From positions 61,323,768 to 61,387,767 of the forward strand of contig NC_012874.2 in NCBI RefSeq assembly GCF_000003195.3: 64,000 nucleotides of DNA. Direction: 5' to 3'. Below are positions 1 to 10,800 of the stretch, piece after piece. Within the stretch, counting starts at the first letter, position 1, and each line of letters opens with the position of its first letter. The position numbers and the translations under genes are program-made. The notes under the pieces are model-generated. The model saw only the letters and a program-made list of their open reading frames with translations, did not search any database and had not been told where the DNA came from. This DNA is from Sorghum bicolor (taxonomy: Eukaryota; Streptophyta; Magnoliopsida; Poales; Poaceae).

Positions 1-3
1 ATC

Positions 4-252
4 TGTGCTGGTCATGTGTTGAACAAAATTATTTTTACTCAATTTACTTTGGTGCAGGATCTGTTGAAAGGCGCTTGCTCGTTCGAGCATTGGCTGTTTT
101 TGCTGTCATAGGAGAAGAGGAAAATGAGATTTGAATGGGGATTGTTAGTGATTTGATTTGAGGATGAATATTGTGATGATGTGTGCTGGTCATCTGTTGA
201 ACAAAATTATTTTTACTCAATTTACTTTGGTGCAGGATCTGTTGAAAGGCGC
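4..252. repeat. 71-bp direct repeat, two copies 178 bp apart
   Basis: Positions 4-74 recur at 182-252 with one mismatch seen (gtgttg against ctgttg). Each copy ends in a pyrimidine-poor tract and a TGCAG that could be a splice acceptor, so this may be a duplicated intron-exon border of a gene starting left of the window. No reading frame supports that, so it is called only as a local tandem duplication. Confidence 0.75.
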
Positions 253-1189
253 ATCTGTAGGCATAATAAGATTTATCTTATGACTATTCATGCATTTATT
301 AGATTACAAACAGGATAGGGATATTTGAGATTTAATATGTTAGAAACATCTGATAATCAGTATGTTAAGAAATTGCACTCTTCCTATTTTTCAAGCTAAA
401 CATAGCCAACAGGCTTTATTAAAGAACCACAGCTGGGCATTAGAGCATGACACTATGACATTGCAACCATACCACAAAATTAGTAAGTTGAGAAAATTGC
501 TATAGGTAGTTATGACAGTCCAAGTATCTGCAATATATAATAGCCTAGGTGTATCTAAGAGATCTATATGCTTCTAGTATGTAGTCCTGAGCTGATCTAT
601 CTAGTTAAACTAGAACTTGTTATATCTTGTTCCACAATCGGTATCATTTTAACTGCTTATTGCTTCCTTATTTTAGGCACATAGTGCACATTGTTAATAA
701 CAAGTGACTGTGATGCAGTTATCTATTGGCTAAGTTAATCTATTGGATTGGCTCATATAGTTGGACTATCTAGGATCCATTGCTCATGTTTTTTCGTATT
801 CTATGTTGCAAAATATAGAGCCCGCCGACCTACGCCATGGAAACATGCATGGGCGTTGGTGCTATCTAACATGGGTGCACATGGCGTCATAGGGCAGCAG
901 GGAAGCGCCTTGCCTTTCTTGTCGATTGGCACTGGGTCAATAGTGATAGGTGTAGCTTTGCTAACATGCATTGAACCTCCTCTAGTATTTGTTGTGAACC
1001 GACTACATATGTTGAATATTTTAAACTGGGAAAACATTGGTGTATGCTATTTTTAATATTGTAAGATTTGATTGAGTTCTAAGGTGACTAGATTATGTTG
1101 TGACGTGTCATGAAATTATTGTACCAACAGTATATATTTTAATATGTTGTTGCTACTGTTTGGAAATAAATTATTTTTTTGTGTTCATT
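253..1189. other. AT-rich intergenic sequence
   Basis: I see no gene here. Short open frames on both strands around 750-1050 lack splice structure, compositional bias or recognisable motifs. Confidence 0.5.
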
Positions 1190-1459
1190 TCTTTTTCTTT
1201 GAATTCAGCTAACCTGGTAGAAAAATACTTATTTTTTTGCGTTTATTTCTTTTTTTGCTGTGTGGACATCCACACAGAAAAATTATTCATAATCTGGGTG
1301 AACGTAATTTTTCTACGCACGTAAGACCGACAGAACAATTATTTATGGTGGCGAACCCACAGAAATATTCATTCTTTTTTTGTGTATATTTTTTCTAACG
1401 ATATTTATATTTTTCTGTGGGTTTTTGCACACATAGAAGTATCCGAGCTTCTGGTAGTG
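1190..1459. mobile_element. CACTA-type MITE remnant (related to 3146-3694)
   Basis: The segment has the same subterminal words (TTTTTCTGTG, CACAGAAAAA) as the intact MITE at 3146-3694. It ends with a similar 3' terminus, GCTTCTGGTAGTG, compared with GTTTCCAGTAGTG in the intact copy. The left terminal repeat is not recognisable, so the left boundary is approximate and no target-site duplication can be given. Confidence 0.5.
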
Positions 1460-1554
1460 ATGCATCCATGTGAGCTAGTGTTTCATAAAACCAGTAGTTC
1501 TTCCACTCTATATTGGAGACATTCAATGTATTACACAAATCGTGCCCGTAGATC

Positions 1555-1923
1555 TCATGGTGGGCAGCAACACTCATATTTGCTACCCTCATGTTTACAG
1601 TAGGCCGACCTGGTCCTGTGTCTAGTGGCTAGGCATCTCAAGGCGCATGTTGCAGTTGTACAGTGGTCCGCGTCGTTCTTGATAGGGTCCACGCAAGGTG
1701 TTGCATCTAGCTGACTGCAGCCAGTGCCTGCACATGCTGCATCACAGTTCACACAAGAATCGTTGATTAATACAGTAACTCATTAATTAGTCTTAAGAAG
1801 TATAATGGAAAGTAACTAGTAGGGTGGGTGCCTACAGTTTTGGCCAGCTTCGTAGCATGGAGATATTGAAGACAGGATCGCAGCAACCAGAACAATGACG
1901 AGTGTCTTCTTGACCACCGCCAT
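1555..1923 (-). CDS. Small secreted cysteine-rich peptide, two exons
   Basis: Exon 1 is 1836-1923 and exon 2 is 1555-1736, separated by a 99-bp GT-AG intron (donor T|GTAGGC, acceptor GATGCAG). The spliced frame gives 89 residues. Residues 1-28 look like a signal peptide: MAVVKK, then a hydrophobic run LVIVLVAAIL, then small residues before CYEAGQ. The remainder holds about ten more cysteines and ends in ECCCPP. Length, leader, one intron and Cys density fit the broad plant secreted Cys-rich/defensin-like group. The Cys spacing does not match a family I can name, and MEG-like or thionin-like relatives are possible. A TATA box lies about 95 bp upstream. The start is the first ATG of the leader, in a CCATGGCG context. 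The gene model is good; the function is unknown. Confidence 0.65.
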
Positions 1924-2013
1924 GGCAAAAAGAGGATCAAATTCCTTCTTCTGATGTGGTGCAGAGAAGAGTATGTGTATGTGTATTTCTTCTCCATTTT
2001 AGTTTGCAGGTTC

Positions 2014-2020
2014 TTATATA
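2014..2020 (-). promoter_or_regulatory. TATA box of the Cys-rich peptide gene
   Basis: On the minus strand the sequence reads CTATATAAGAA about 90-97 bp upstream of the ATG at 1923. This would leave a 5' UTR of roughly 60-70 nt. Confidence 0.55.
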
Positions 2021-2343
2021 GAAGAACAATCGATCTGCATATAAATGCTTTCTATCACAAAATCTGTGATCGGCAGACTAGCGTATCCAGCACCAGGGTG
2101 CTTCCATATCTCACTCATGAATGTGGTTCTAATTTGTTACATGCATATCTCCGTAGATACGAATATTAAATATGTGAATATCGATCTAGTTCATGATGAT
2201 CATGTGTGCTCTAGTTTTGATTCCTATTTTCTCTGTGTGGTCTTTATACACTTTGTTTATTTGTTTAATGAATTTTACTAATAAATGCAATGTTGATATC
2301 CTCCAATATCTGCCTTATTACCATTTTGTATTTTTTGCTGGTT

Positions 2344-2433
2344 AGAGATAGAGATAGAGATAGAGATAAAGATTGAGATAGAGATAGAGATAGAGGTAGT
2401 GAAAGAGATAGAGATAGAGATAGAGACAGAGAT
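2344..2433. repeat. (AGAGAT)n microsatellite
   Basis: About 90 bp of imperfect hexanucleotide GATAGA units. Ser-Leu-rich open frames on the minus strand are translations of this repeat and not genes. Confidence 0.95.
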
Positions 2434-3145
2434 ATGTAGATAAATATATAGATACAAATGTAGATACAACATGTTTGAAGTTGCATGCAAATACCAACAT
2501 TCTATCTCAACCTGAACTCATAGGTACGGGTCAAAAATCTGTAGGCTTTTGATACCGGAAAATATGTGGTGGAAACTACATACTAGGTGAAAATATTAAA
2601 ACCAATTCAACAGGTGTATTTTGATCATTTTTTTAAAAAAATGTATATCCATAGTACATGCAAAACTATACTCATGCGCAAAAGTTGAGATGCAAACTTT
2701 AAATAGAATCATTAAAACAATAATGACACATTTTGGATGCATATATATGGACTAGAAGACAATCCTAACGTTTTTTTGTGTTTGGGCAAATACACCTGAA
2801 ATTTTATTTTTGTATTATATTTTTCAAAAGCGAGTTTGCATCTAACCTTTTGAATGGGAGTATATATTTGTATGCACTATGAATATGCTTCAGGTTGAGC
2901 ACAAGAAATATCCTCATGAGAAGGTGTTGGCATTTCTTAGCGTCAGTACTAAGTATAGATTTTCAAATCTATCTCGAGCAATGGCGCCAAAAATGCTTGT
3001 TGACATTCGTTAGTGCAAAAAGAAATATGAAAGATTCTGCAAGCGCACAAAACATCATCGTAGCCTTTTACCGAGAGTATTCCACGTATCGTTATTTCTA
3101 TTTTACAACAGGGAAGCTAGGGTTAAGAATCTGATAACTCACTAT
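2434..3145. other. AT-rich intergenic sequence
   Basis: I see no gene or recognisable element. Confidence 0.5.
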
Positions 3146-3694
3146 CACTACTAGAAACCTAAATACTTCTGTGTGTGCAAAAATGCACAGAAAAATACAA
3201 ATGTTGAATTGACAAAACAAAGTTACTTGAAAAGATGACTAAACGAATAGCTGTAAGAGTACAATAGCTCGATAGAGCATGATTTTAGAAAAAATTAGGA
3301 AAAAAATCATCAAAATTGAAGTTAGTATGAGAACGAAAGACTAGATACAAGTTTTAGAGAGATTAAAAAGAAAAATTGCTTGTTCATATCAAGTTAGTAT
3401 GAGAGTGTGTGTTTCTTTTATTCTGTGTGTGTTTCTTTTTTCTGTGCGTTTTATATAAACCCACAGAATAATTGTAATTTTTCCGTGCATGCATAGTATT
3501 TTTCTGTGAGTATATTTTTTTTCCGTGTGTAAGTTGTCACGCATAGAAAAATCATCAAATTTTTCTGTGCGTTTTTATGTTTTTCTATTGGTATATAGTG
3601 AAACTCACAGAAAAATTGGTATTTTTCTGTGTGTACCGAGAAAAACGCACAGAAAAATTAATTACTCACAGAAGTATTCGAGTTTCCAGTAGTG
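3146..3694. mobile_element. Non-autonomous CACTA MITE, 549 bp, TSD TAT
   Basis: The left terminus CACTACTAGAAAC and the right terminus GTTTCCAGTAGTG are inverted repeats with one mismatch. They are flanked by TAT at 3143-3145 and 3695-3697, the 3-bp duplication expected of CACTA transposons. Subterminal regions are packed with short words (CACAGAAAAA / TTTTCTGTG) in both orientations. No coding capacity. Confidence 0.88.
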
Positions 3695-5339
3695 TATCAT
3701 ACATCTACTAACTCAGAGTATCAACTAAACTAAAGCAGGGGTAAATGATAAACTATAAGGTAAATCAATTAAGCGCATATAAGAGAATTTAATGATAAAT
3801 GTATAGATAGTCATAGTGATAGGACAACGGAAAAGATCTAGGTTCCTTTGTACTTTTCTTTTACTTGGATTCTAAGGCAACAGAAGATGAAAAGATATAA
3901 TAGTCACACAATGGCACTTTGGAGTAGCAGGTCCTTTGGCACTTTGGAGTAGCAGGTCCTTTCTGACTCTTGAAGAAGACTGGGAAGAAAATAGTCAGGG
4001 GAAGGCTACCAAAAGCTCTACGAAACACCAACCCAAACATGGTGGAATACAAAGGCCTAACAGGATCGTCACCCCTAGGGCTACCATAACTATACGTGGG
4101 ATTGGGCGCAACCTCAGGCAAACCCTAGCATAGACACCATGTCTAGACTAAAGAATACTAAACTAAATACCATGAATAACTAGAGCACTCAATACGAGCA
4201 GAGATCCTATGCCAAGATATAACAACTACACTAATCATAAATAGGCATAAAGTAAATAGAGAAGATAATATATTAAAGCATAAGTCTTACAAAGAATAAA
4301 TAGAAAGACATACCAAAATTCAGAAGAAGACTCCTCCAGAACCGGAGCGTAGCTCCACTCTCTAACTAACACTCGACTAGAACTAATCTACTACATTGGA
4401 ATGTCTAGCCCTAATTCTCTAGAGAAGAGAGATCATCCATTCAAGGGACACCTCTACAACTCATAGAGAAGAGAGGTCATCCATTCGAGGAACGCCTCTA
4501 CAACTCATAATGATTATTCTCCCCAAGGGGGGGTCAGGCTTGTATTTATAGTCCCCTAGGAAGCACCACAGCTCTCAAATCAAACCAACCTAAACATGTG
4601 GTCAAGATTACTCCTCAAAGGCGGTGCAAGCAGGATCCGCGAGCCCCCAAGCCTGATTGCCTGTCAGGCTCGGGCGGGCGCCCAAGGTGTTGAGGTGGGC
4701 GCCTACCCCCTATGGCCGTTTGCCGTCCCGTTCGTTGTGGTGCCTTCTCGAACCTTCTAGACTCTGGAAAAGTGTATTTTTATGTGAAATTCATATTCCT
4801 TCATCCGAGACTCCAAATAGGGAAAATGATATATGGATTTCAATCGTCTCGACAGGCTCGTCGCAATGGTGCAGCCCAATTCATCATTTGACATACTTTT
4901 ATTCAATGATTAGTTGGCATTTAGCTCTTTTCCTACATAACCCCTACAAAACCTAGATGCACCGAAACTCATGGAATTTGTAAGTTCAAACCCCTAGACC
5001 TATGTTGGTGAGCATCTTTTTTGTAGTTATAAAAGTTATGTTGACAGTTAAAAATAGGAGTTAACTATTGTCAATAGAAGGAACATGCACCTACCCTCTT
5101 ATAGTTGTATTGTATCCCATGCAACCTTGATGTGGAAGAGGTACATGAAAAGAAGAGATACCTCTTACACCTCTTCCTTTAGTGTCAGTTTTGCTAAGCA
5201 ATGCTAGCAAATTAACTTCCTGTAAGTAATGCACTATCTCAAATTTGTTGCATTCTCGATTCTTCATGGCAGGAGTGGTTTTCCTTTGTTGGACAAATTG
5301 GAGCACAACAAAACAATCTCATATTCAAACGATTATAGT
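3695..5339. other. Intergenic; possible decayed LTR (about 3720-4960)
   Basis: There is no gene. The part at 4300-4960 has LTR-like features in reverse: a TTTATAGTCCCC stretch, repeated GAGAAGAGAG(A/G)TCATCCATT units at about 4425 and 4460, and GGGCGGGCGCCC / GGTGGGCGCC blocks resembling the GC-rich block in the Ty3-type LTR at 24900. No complete ends were found, so solo-LTR status is a guess. Confidence 0.3.
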
Positions 5340-5424
5340 TGTTAGGTTTAGTCCCACATCTGTAATTGCAACATATAAGACTGGGGTAGTTCTTACCTAT
5401 AAAGCTAGTCTTTTGGGTTGAGTT

Positions 5425-5613
5425 TGTTGGTGTTTAGTCCCATATTAGTAATTGATGGTGGGGGAGCACAATATATAAGGTGGAGAAGTCCTCACCTATT
5501 AGGCTAGTCTTTTCTGTTGAGTTGGGCCCAAAGCCTTATATGTTGTCAGCAATAGTCGACCTAGGACCTGTGGAGAGCGAAGGCTCATAGTGATGAGCAA
5601 GCCAACTCTAACA
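5425..5613 (+). repeat. TRIM LTR 1
   Basis: 189 bp, TG...CA ends, followed after two bases by the PBS. Confidence 0.85.
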
Positions 5614-5615
5614 TT

Positions 5616-5628
5616 TGGTATCAGAGCC
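5616..5628 (+). promoter_or_regulatory. TRIM primer-binding site, initiator tRNA-Met type
   Basis: TGGTATCAGAGCC is the complement of the 3' end of plant initiator tRNA-Met and sits just downstream of LTR 1. Equivalent sites follow LTR 2 (from 5926) and LTR 3 (about 6235). An inverted one is at about 6664-6675. Confidence 0.85.
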
Positions 5629-5733
5629 GATACCCAAGGTCAGAAATCTAAACTAGGGGAGCAAGAGCTCCATCCAATCTTGGAAAGATCACAGGTGGCA
5701 AGGACCACCCCGATGTGTGACTAAGGGGGAGAT

Positions 5734-5923
5734 TTTTGGCGTGTAGTGCCACATCAGTAATCGATGGTGGGAGAGCACAACAAATAAGGTAGAGGAAGTC
5801 CTCACCAATCAGGCTGGTGTTTTGAGTTGAGTTGGGCCCAAATCATTATAGGTTGTCAGATCCAGTGGACCTAGGACCTGTGGGGAGCAAAGGCTCATAG
5901 TGATGAGCATGCCAGCTCTAACA
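5734..5923 (+). repeat. TRIM LTR 2
   Basis: 190 bp. It is preceded by CTAAGGGGGAGA and followed by an iMet-type PBS, so it serves as the 3' LTR of one unit and the 5' LTR of the next. Confidence 0.83.
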
Positions 5924-6043
5924 ATTGGTATCAGAGCTGGTACTTAAGGTTAGAAATCTAAACCAGGGGAGCAAGAGCTCCATCCAATCTTAGAAAGGTC
6001 ATAGGTGGCAAGGACCACCCTGATGTGTGACTAAGAGGGAGAT

Positions 6044-6232
6044 TGTTGGGTTTAGTCCCACATTAGTAATCGATGGTGGGGGAGCACAACATATAAGGTA
6101 GAGGAAGTCTTCATCTATCAGGCTAGTCTTTTGGGTTGAGTTAGGCCCAAATCCTTATATGTTGTCAGCTTCGACGGACCTAGGACCTATGGGGAGCGAA
6201 GCCTCGTAGTGTCAAGCATGCCAGCTCAAACA
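6044..6232 (+). repeat. TRIM LTR 3
   Basis: 189 bp, TGTTGGG start, CTCAAACA end, same context as LTR 2. Confidence 0.83.
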
Positions 6233-6352
6233 ATTGGTATTAGAGCCAGTACGTATGGTTAGAAATCTAAACCAAGGGAGCAAGAGCTCCATCTAATATC
6301 AGAAAGGTCACTGGTGGCAAGGACCATCCCGATGTATGACTAAGGGGGAGAT

Positions 6353-6519
6353 TTTTTGGGTTTAGTCCCACATCGGTAATCGATGGTGGGGGAGCACAAC
6401 ATTTAAGGTGGGGGAAGTCCTCACCTATCAGGCTAGTCTTTTGGGTTGAGTTGGACCCGAAGCCTTATAGTTGTCAGCTCCGGTGGACCTAGGACCTGTG
6501 AGGAGCGAAGGCTCGTAGT
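6353..6519 (+). repeat. TRIM LTR 4, truncated
   Basis: It matches LTRs 1-3 until ...GCTCGTAGT, where the sequence jumps directly into the inverted unit at 6520. Confidence 0.8.
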
Positions 6520-6867
6520 CCCACCATCGATTACCATTGTGGGACTAAACCCCAACAATCTCGCCCTTAGTCTCACTTCGGGGTGGTCCTTTCCACTTAT
6601 GACCTTACCAAGATTGGATGGAGCTCTTGCTCCCCTAGTTTAGATTTCTGACCTTGGGTACTGGCTCTGATACCAATTGTTAGAGTTGGCTTGCTCGTCA
6701 CTATGAGTCTTCACTCCCTATAGGTCCTAGATCTATCGGAGCTGACAATATATAAGGCTTTGGGCCCAACTCATCCCCAAAGGCTAGCCTGATAGGTGAG
6801 GACTTCCCCAACCTTAAATGTTTTGCTCCCCCACCATTAATTATCGATGTGGGATTAATCCCCAATA
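6520..6867 (-). repeat. Inverted TRIM unit
   Basis: A partial inverted LTR (6520-6557), inverted polypurine tract and internal region, inverted PBS, and a full inverted LTR (6678-6867). Its sequence is the reverse complement of the upstream units. Confidence 0.83.
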
Positions 6868-7361
6868 GAGTTAGGCCTAAGAGCTAGGTACGATGTGGGC
6901 ACCAGTGGACCTGGCCTTGATGAGCGTTGGCTCCTAAGTAGAGAGAGCTAGGTCGGATTTCGCTACGCACTCTAACAAGTGGTCGGAGCCCATGGTCTGA
7001 AAAAACTAGAAAATTTCAGAGGGGTCACATGGTGATAGGGGGACCCCGTTAGTGTCTCGGAGGTCACACGAGTCCTATGTGATAGGAGCATTAGACTTAG
7101 GGCCTGGAGAACTTATTCTAGCACATGGTGTCGTGTGATGTGAAGAGTTAGGTCTGAAGTGTGATGGGAAATATTGTTAGGTTTAGTCACATCGGCAATT
7201 GAATATATACGGCAGGGACAATCCTCACTTGTAGAGCTAATCTTTTAGGATGAGTTACGTCTAAGACTTGGGTATGTTGTAGACTCCGGTGAACCTAGGA
7301 CCAAGGGGTGCTGGCTCCTAGGTATAGTGGGGCGGGTCAGATTCCGCTGCGCACTCTAACA

Positions 7362-7884
7362 ATAGCCAAGTATTCCAGCATGCAGAGCAACATTCTTATG
7401 AGAACATCAGTTACTGAATTACAGGGTCAGCCCAAAATTTGCAGAAGCCTTGGCACATTGGACTCAATCTATTTTTGTCTCTGAGTTGGCGCTCGACTTC
7501 TTTCTTTTCATTTTTGTGTCTTGAACCTTCTTTGTTGTACTCAATAACTACGTAACTTTTTGTGCGTTGCTTTAATAGTAAAACCTGTAGGGGCACAATC
7601 CCCTCTAGTTTCCTAAAAAAACAATTCAGCTAGTACGCAATGATCGTGCTTTAATTTTATAGTGATTTCTAGTCGTGAGGCCCTCATGTGACCCAACTAG
7701 GAGACACAATCCTCTCTTCTCCACCCCACGCAAATTTTTAAACTTACACCGACACATAATAAACCACACAAACGAACTACACTGCTTCCAGCTCACACAC
7801 ACATTCAGCTGCCCTGAATAATGGACCCACACGCACAGGTTGTTGTCCAGTATACCCCAGCCATCTATAGCTTAGCGCAGCTAA
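7362..7884. other. 3' flank of the phosphatase gene
   Basis: No separate gene. This region should hold the 3' UTR and poly(A) region of the phosphatase on the minus strand. Confidence 0.5.
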
Positions 7885-10800
7885 TTAGTCAACATCTTCT
7901 TCTTCTTCTTCCTCTTCTTCTTCTTCTTCGCTCTTGGTGCTGTCATAGGTGTGGAGGACATTGCCAGCGACGTCGTAGAAGACTAGGTGCGCCTCCGTGT
8001 TGCTCAACTTCATCGACATGAATCCCTGGCCGTCGTAGATGAACTCTATCTTGTCAGATGTGGTCTTGAACTTGCCAGCCCATGCCTTGGACCCACCGCC
8101 GCTTGTCATGAACTGAACTGGACTGCATTTTTTTGTTCTCATTTTCATTAGTTCAGAACATATATAACAGTAATGAAAATTCAGTATTATACTCAGATCA
8201 ACGATGCATGTACTAGAGTGAATAGCTAGACTGCTAGAGCACCTGTTTCTGCTGCTGATGTGCTGCAAGCAGTGGTCATGGCCGTTCACGTACATGTCAA
8301 CCCCGCGTGCCTGCGTTGCCATGGCCGATGAAACAAACAAAATCAGTTTTTGGAGTTTTTCATATTTCTGCAGCTAGAGTACGAACAACATGCCTCAAGA
8401 ATTGGTCGGAGCAACTCCTGGAGCTCAGTGGTGTTGCCATGCTCGCAGCCGCTGCTGATGGGGTGGTGACCAACCACAATCTTCCATGGAGCCTCGGATT
8501 GGACAAGGGCATCATCCAGATCCTAACAAAGACAAGATCGAGTTATATTATATACTTGGGTGAATTTATATTCAAAAGATTATTGCATAATACTAGCACA
8601 TATAGTGTACACCAAATTTACACCTTGAGGAGGTTTTCGATATAGGTGTCGCGAGGAGAAACGTTTCTCCAATCGTACTTGCTGCTGTTCCAGTACTTGA
8701 GGTAAAACGGTGACGTGTCAACGAGGAAGAAGTCCGCGATTCCTATTCGGTCATTGCTGAACATGTTACGAATATATATATATCCATATGTAAAAATGTG
8801 ATGAAGATTCATCATGTTCTATAAACATTTACGACAGTTACTATGGCATAATTAAGGGTACATGTAGAGTCCCCGATCGAGGTCAAGACTGTACTTAATT
8901 ATACAATCGATCCGATGCGTAGTAGGTTGATTTGCATGCTAACCTGAGTTGACGATGAAGGACTTGGCAAGGTTGAGGTACCGGCTGTCCACTTCGCGGA
9001 TGGCGGGATCTTGCTGCGCCAGCGCATTGCCCGTGTAGTCATGGTTACCGAGTACTGCCGGAATGCATGGCACGTACATGAACAGTAACACTATCACTGA
9101 ACTGTCACTAGTACAGAAAAACACAACTGCGGTGGTAGTGTCTAATTTGTACAGGTGGTTTTAGTTATAGCACGCCAGTGCAAACAAATCGGCCAGCCCA
9201 ACTCAAAAACCGCATGTGTAAAATAGAACCACTAGTGTAAATGATGCATTTGCACTGGCGGTTCATGTGCAGTCTGAACTACAGATTGCATGGTGCTTAC
9301 CAATGTACCACGGCGTCTGGAGGCTCTGGGCGGTGTAGATGTTGGTGAAGCACTCCTTGAAGAGCGGGTCGCTGGTGTTGGCAATGCCGTCGTCGTAGAT
9401 GTTGTCGCCCGTGGAGATGACGAAGTCAATGTCCAGCTTCTCCCCCACCACTCCCATCTATATACACAGTACATACACACACAGAAGAGAACAGCTTTTT
9501 TGATCAGGAAAGGGATTAGCAATTTACACACACATATCTCATATATTTGTATTCCGTCGTATCCAGTAGGTCTACCTAGGTCTAGCCGTCTAGGAAAAAA
9601 TAATTAGAATTTCGTATACGATCTGAGCTTGTAACTGTTGCAACAAAGAACAGTGCGATCGTACATAAGCAAACAATCAACGGAGATACATAACTACTGG
9701 CGCCACCACTTTCGGCTATTAATAATGAAATGAAAGGAGGTCCATGCTCACCATATATAGCAAGTGCACTACTTCAGATGAGGACCATGCAAGGCACGTG
9801 CATCATTAGCGTTTACCGTACATATATTATTTCAACTTTCCAAGAGCATTATTGTCTCGTTGACACTCGTTCTTGCCAAAGTATAAAAGTATTATGTGAC
9901 ATACTGACATGCTGGAATGCAATACACCTTGGTTCCGAGCAACACACATGGTCCACCAATTTGTAGGCGCAAACAATACTCCTATGTTTTTGAAGGTGCA
10001 TAAGGCTGAAGTGTTTACATACCACATTAATTGCTGCACTCGCTCGGTTCCAAATTGTAGGTGTTCTTATCTTTTCTAGGTTCATAAGTTCTACTATGTA
10101 TCCGGACATAGTATATATCTAAATACGTAGCAAAAGATATATATTTAGAAAAGCCAAATTGACTTTACAATTTAGAATGGAGATACTGCTATATTTTATT
10201 TTCAAAATATGACTTCTACGCTACAGAAGTACACATACAGAAGTTCTTGTTGTGGAACTGAGAAGCATGGGAGCCTAGCAACCATATCTTTAGTAGTAAA
10301 TGATTAAGAAGAAAATTAAGTATGTGCACCATTTCCGTTTGTATAACTTGTTCTTTCACCATCAAGATTCTTCGTAATATTTTCTCAGCAATCACTATTC
10401 CACATGCTGGCGAACATGTGTATAATTCTCGATGCACATAATGTACGGTTTTGCTTGCACAACACTCAACAACTTACTACTTTCCCTGACCCAAACTTGC
10501 TACAAATTAAGTTTATATAGAAAAATATATACCACAACATCTACACAACAACATCAAATTTGTTCCACTAAATTCTCCAAGAATATTATGTGTCGTCAAT
10601 GCAATTAGTGGCTCTTGTACAGATGTTAATATATAATATGCTTATTTTTCAAAAAAAATAGTCAAAGTTACAAAAGCTGAAGTGGTCCATATTTTAGATC
10701 GTGTGTGCATATGCATGGTGACTGTTTTCATCAGTTACCTGCTGGGCCACCAGGGTCTGGTTGAACTGCCCCTTGCGCCCCCAGTCGCCAACGGCAAGGA

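Larger units (their letters stand above)
5425..6867. mobile_element. Inner TRIM array: four LTRs in tandem plus an inverted unit
   Basis: The repeating unit is LTR (~189 bp, TGTTGGG...CTCTAACA), then an iMet-type PBS, then ~110 bp of internal DNA, then a CTAAGGGGGAGA polypurine tract, then the next LTR. LTRs are at 5425-5613, 5734-5923, 6044-6232 and 6353-6519 (truncated). From 6520 the same unit continues in reverse: partial LTR 6520-6557, inverted internal region, inverted PBS about 6664-6675, complete inverted LTR 6678-6867. The whole block is flanked by GAGTT at 5420-5424 and 6868-6872, so it behaves as one insertion into the outer TRIM's LTR. No coding capacity. Confidence 0.85.
5340..7361 (+). 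mobile_element. Outer TRIM-type LTR mini-retrotransposon, split by a second TRIM
   Basis: The 5' LTR is split into 5340-5424 and 6873-6977 (190 bp together). The 3' LTR is 7175-7361 (187 bp). Both LTRs begin TGTTAGG and end CTCTAACA. A PBS-like TGGTCGGAGCC follows the 5' LTR at about 6980, and a purine run GATGGGAAATA precedes the 3' LTR. Flanks are ATAGT (5335-5339) and ATAGC (7362-7366), a 4/5 matching TSD. The internal region is under 200 bp and non-coding, as in TRIM elements. It is interrupted by the insertion at 5425-6867, which carries its own 5-bp TSD. Confidence 0.75.

Noticed and set aside
2265..2490. Ser-Leu repeat open frames on the minus strand
   Set aside because: They translate the AGAGAT microsatellite and have no other support.
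5616..5628. tRNA-like TGGTATCAGAGCC words as tRNA gene remnants
   Set aside because: Only the 3'-end complement is present, always just inside an LTR. This is a primer-binding site; no cloverleaf can be drawn.
5325..7370. Regularly spaced repeats resembling a CRISPR array or satellite
   Set aside because: Each unit has LTR ends, an iMet-type PBS and a polypurine tract, and the block has a 5-bp TSD, so it is a TRIM array.
8340..8400. A GT donor for phosphatase exon 5 (GCAT|GTTGTT or TTC|GTACTC)
   Set aside because: Neither joins to exon 6 in frame with the family spacing; the GC donor does.
7821..8645. Plus-strand open frames across the phosphatase locus
   Set aside because: They are antisense to confirmed phosphatase exons, and their leucine runs come from the poly-Glu codons.
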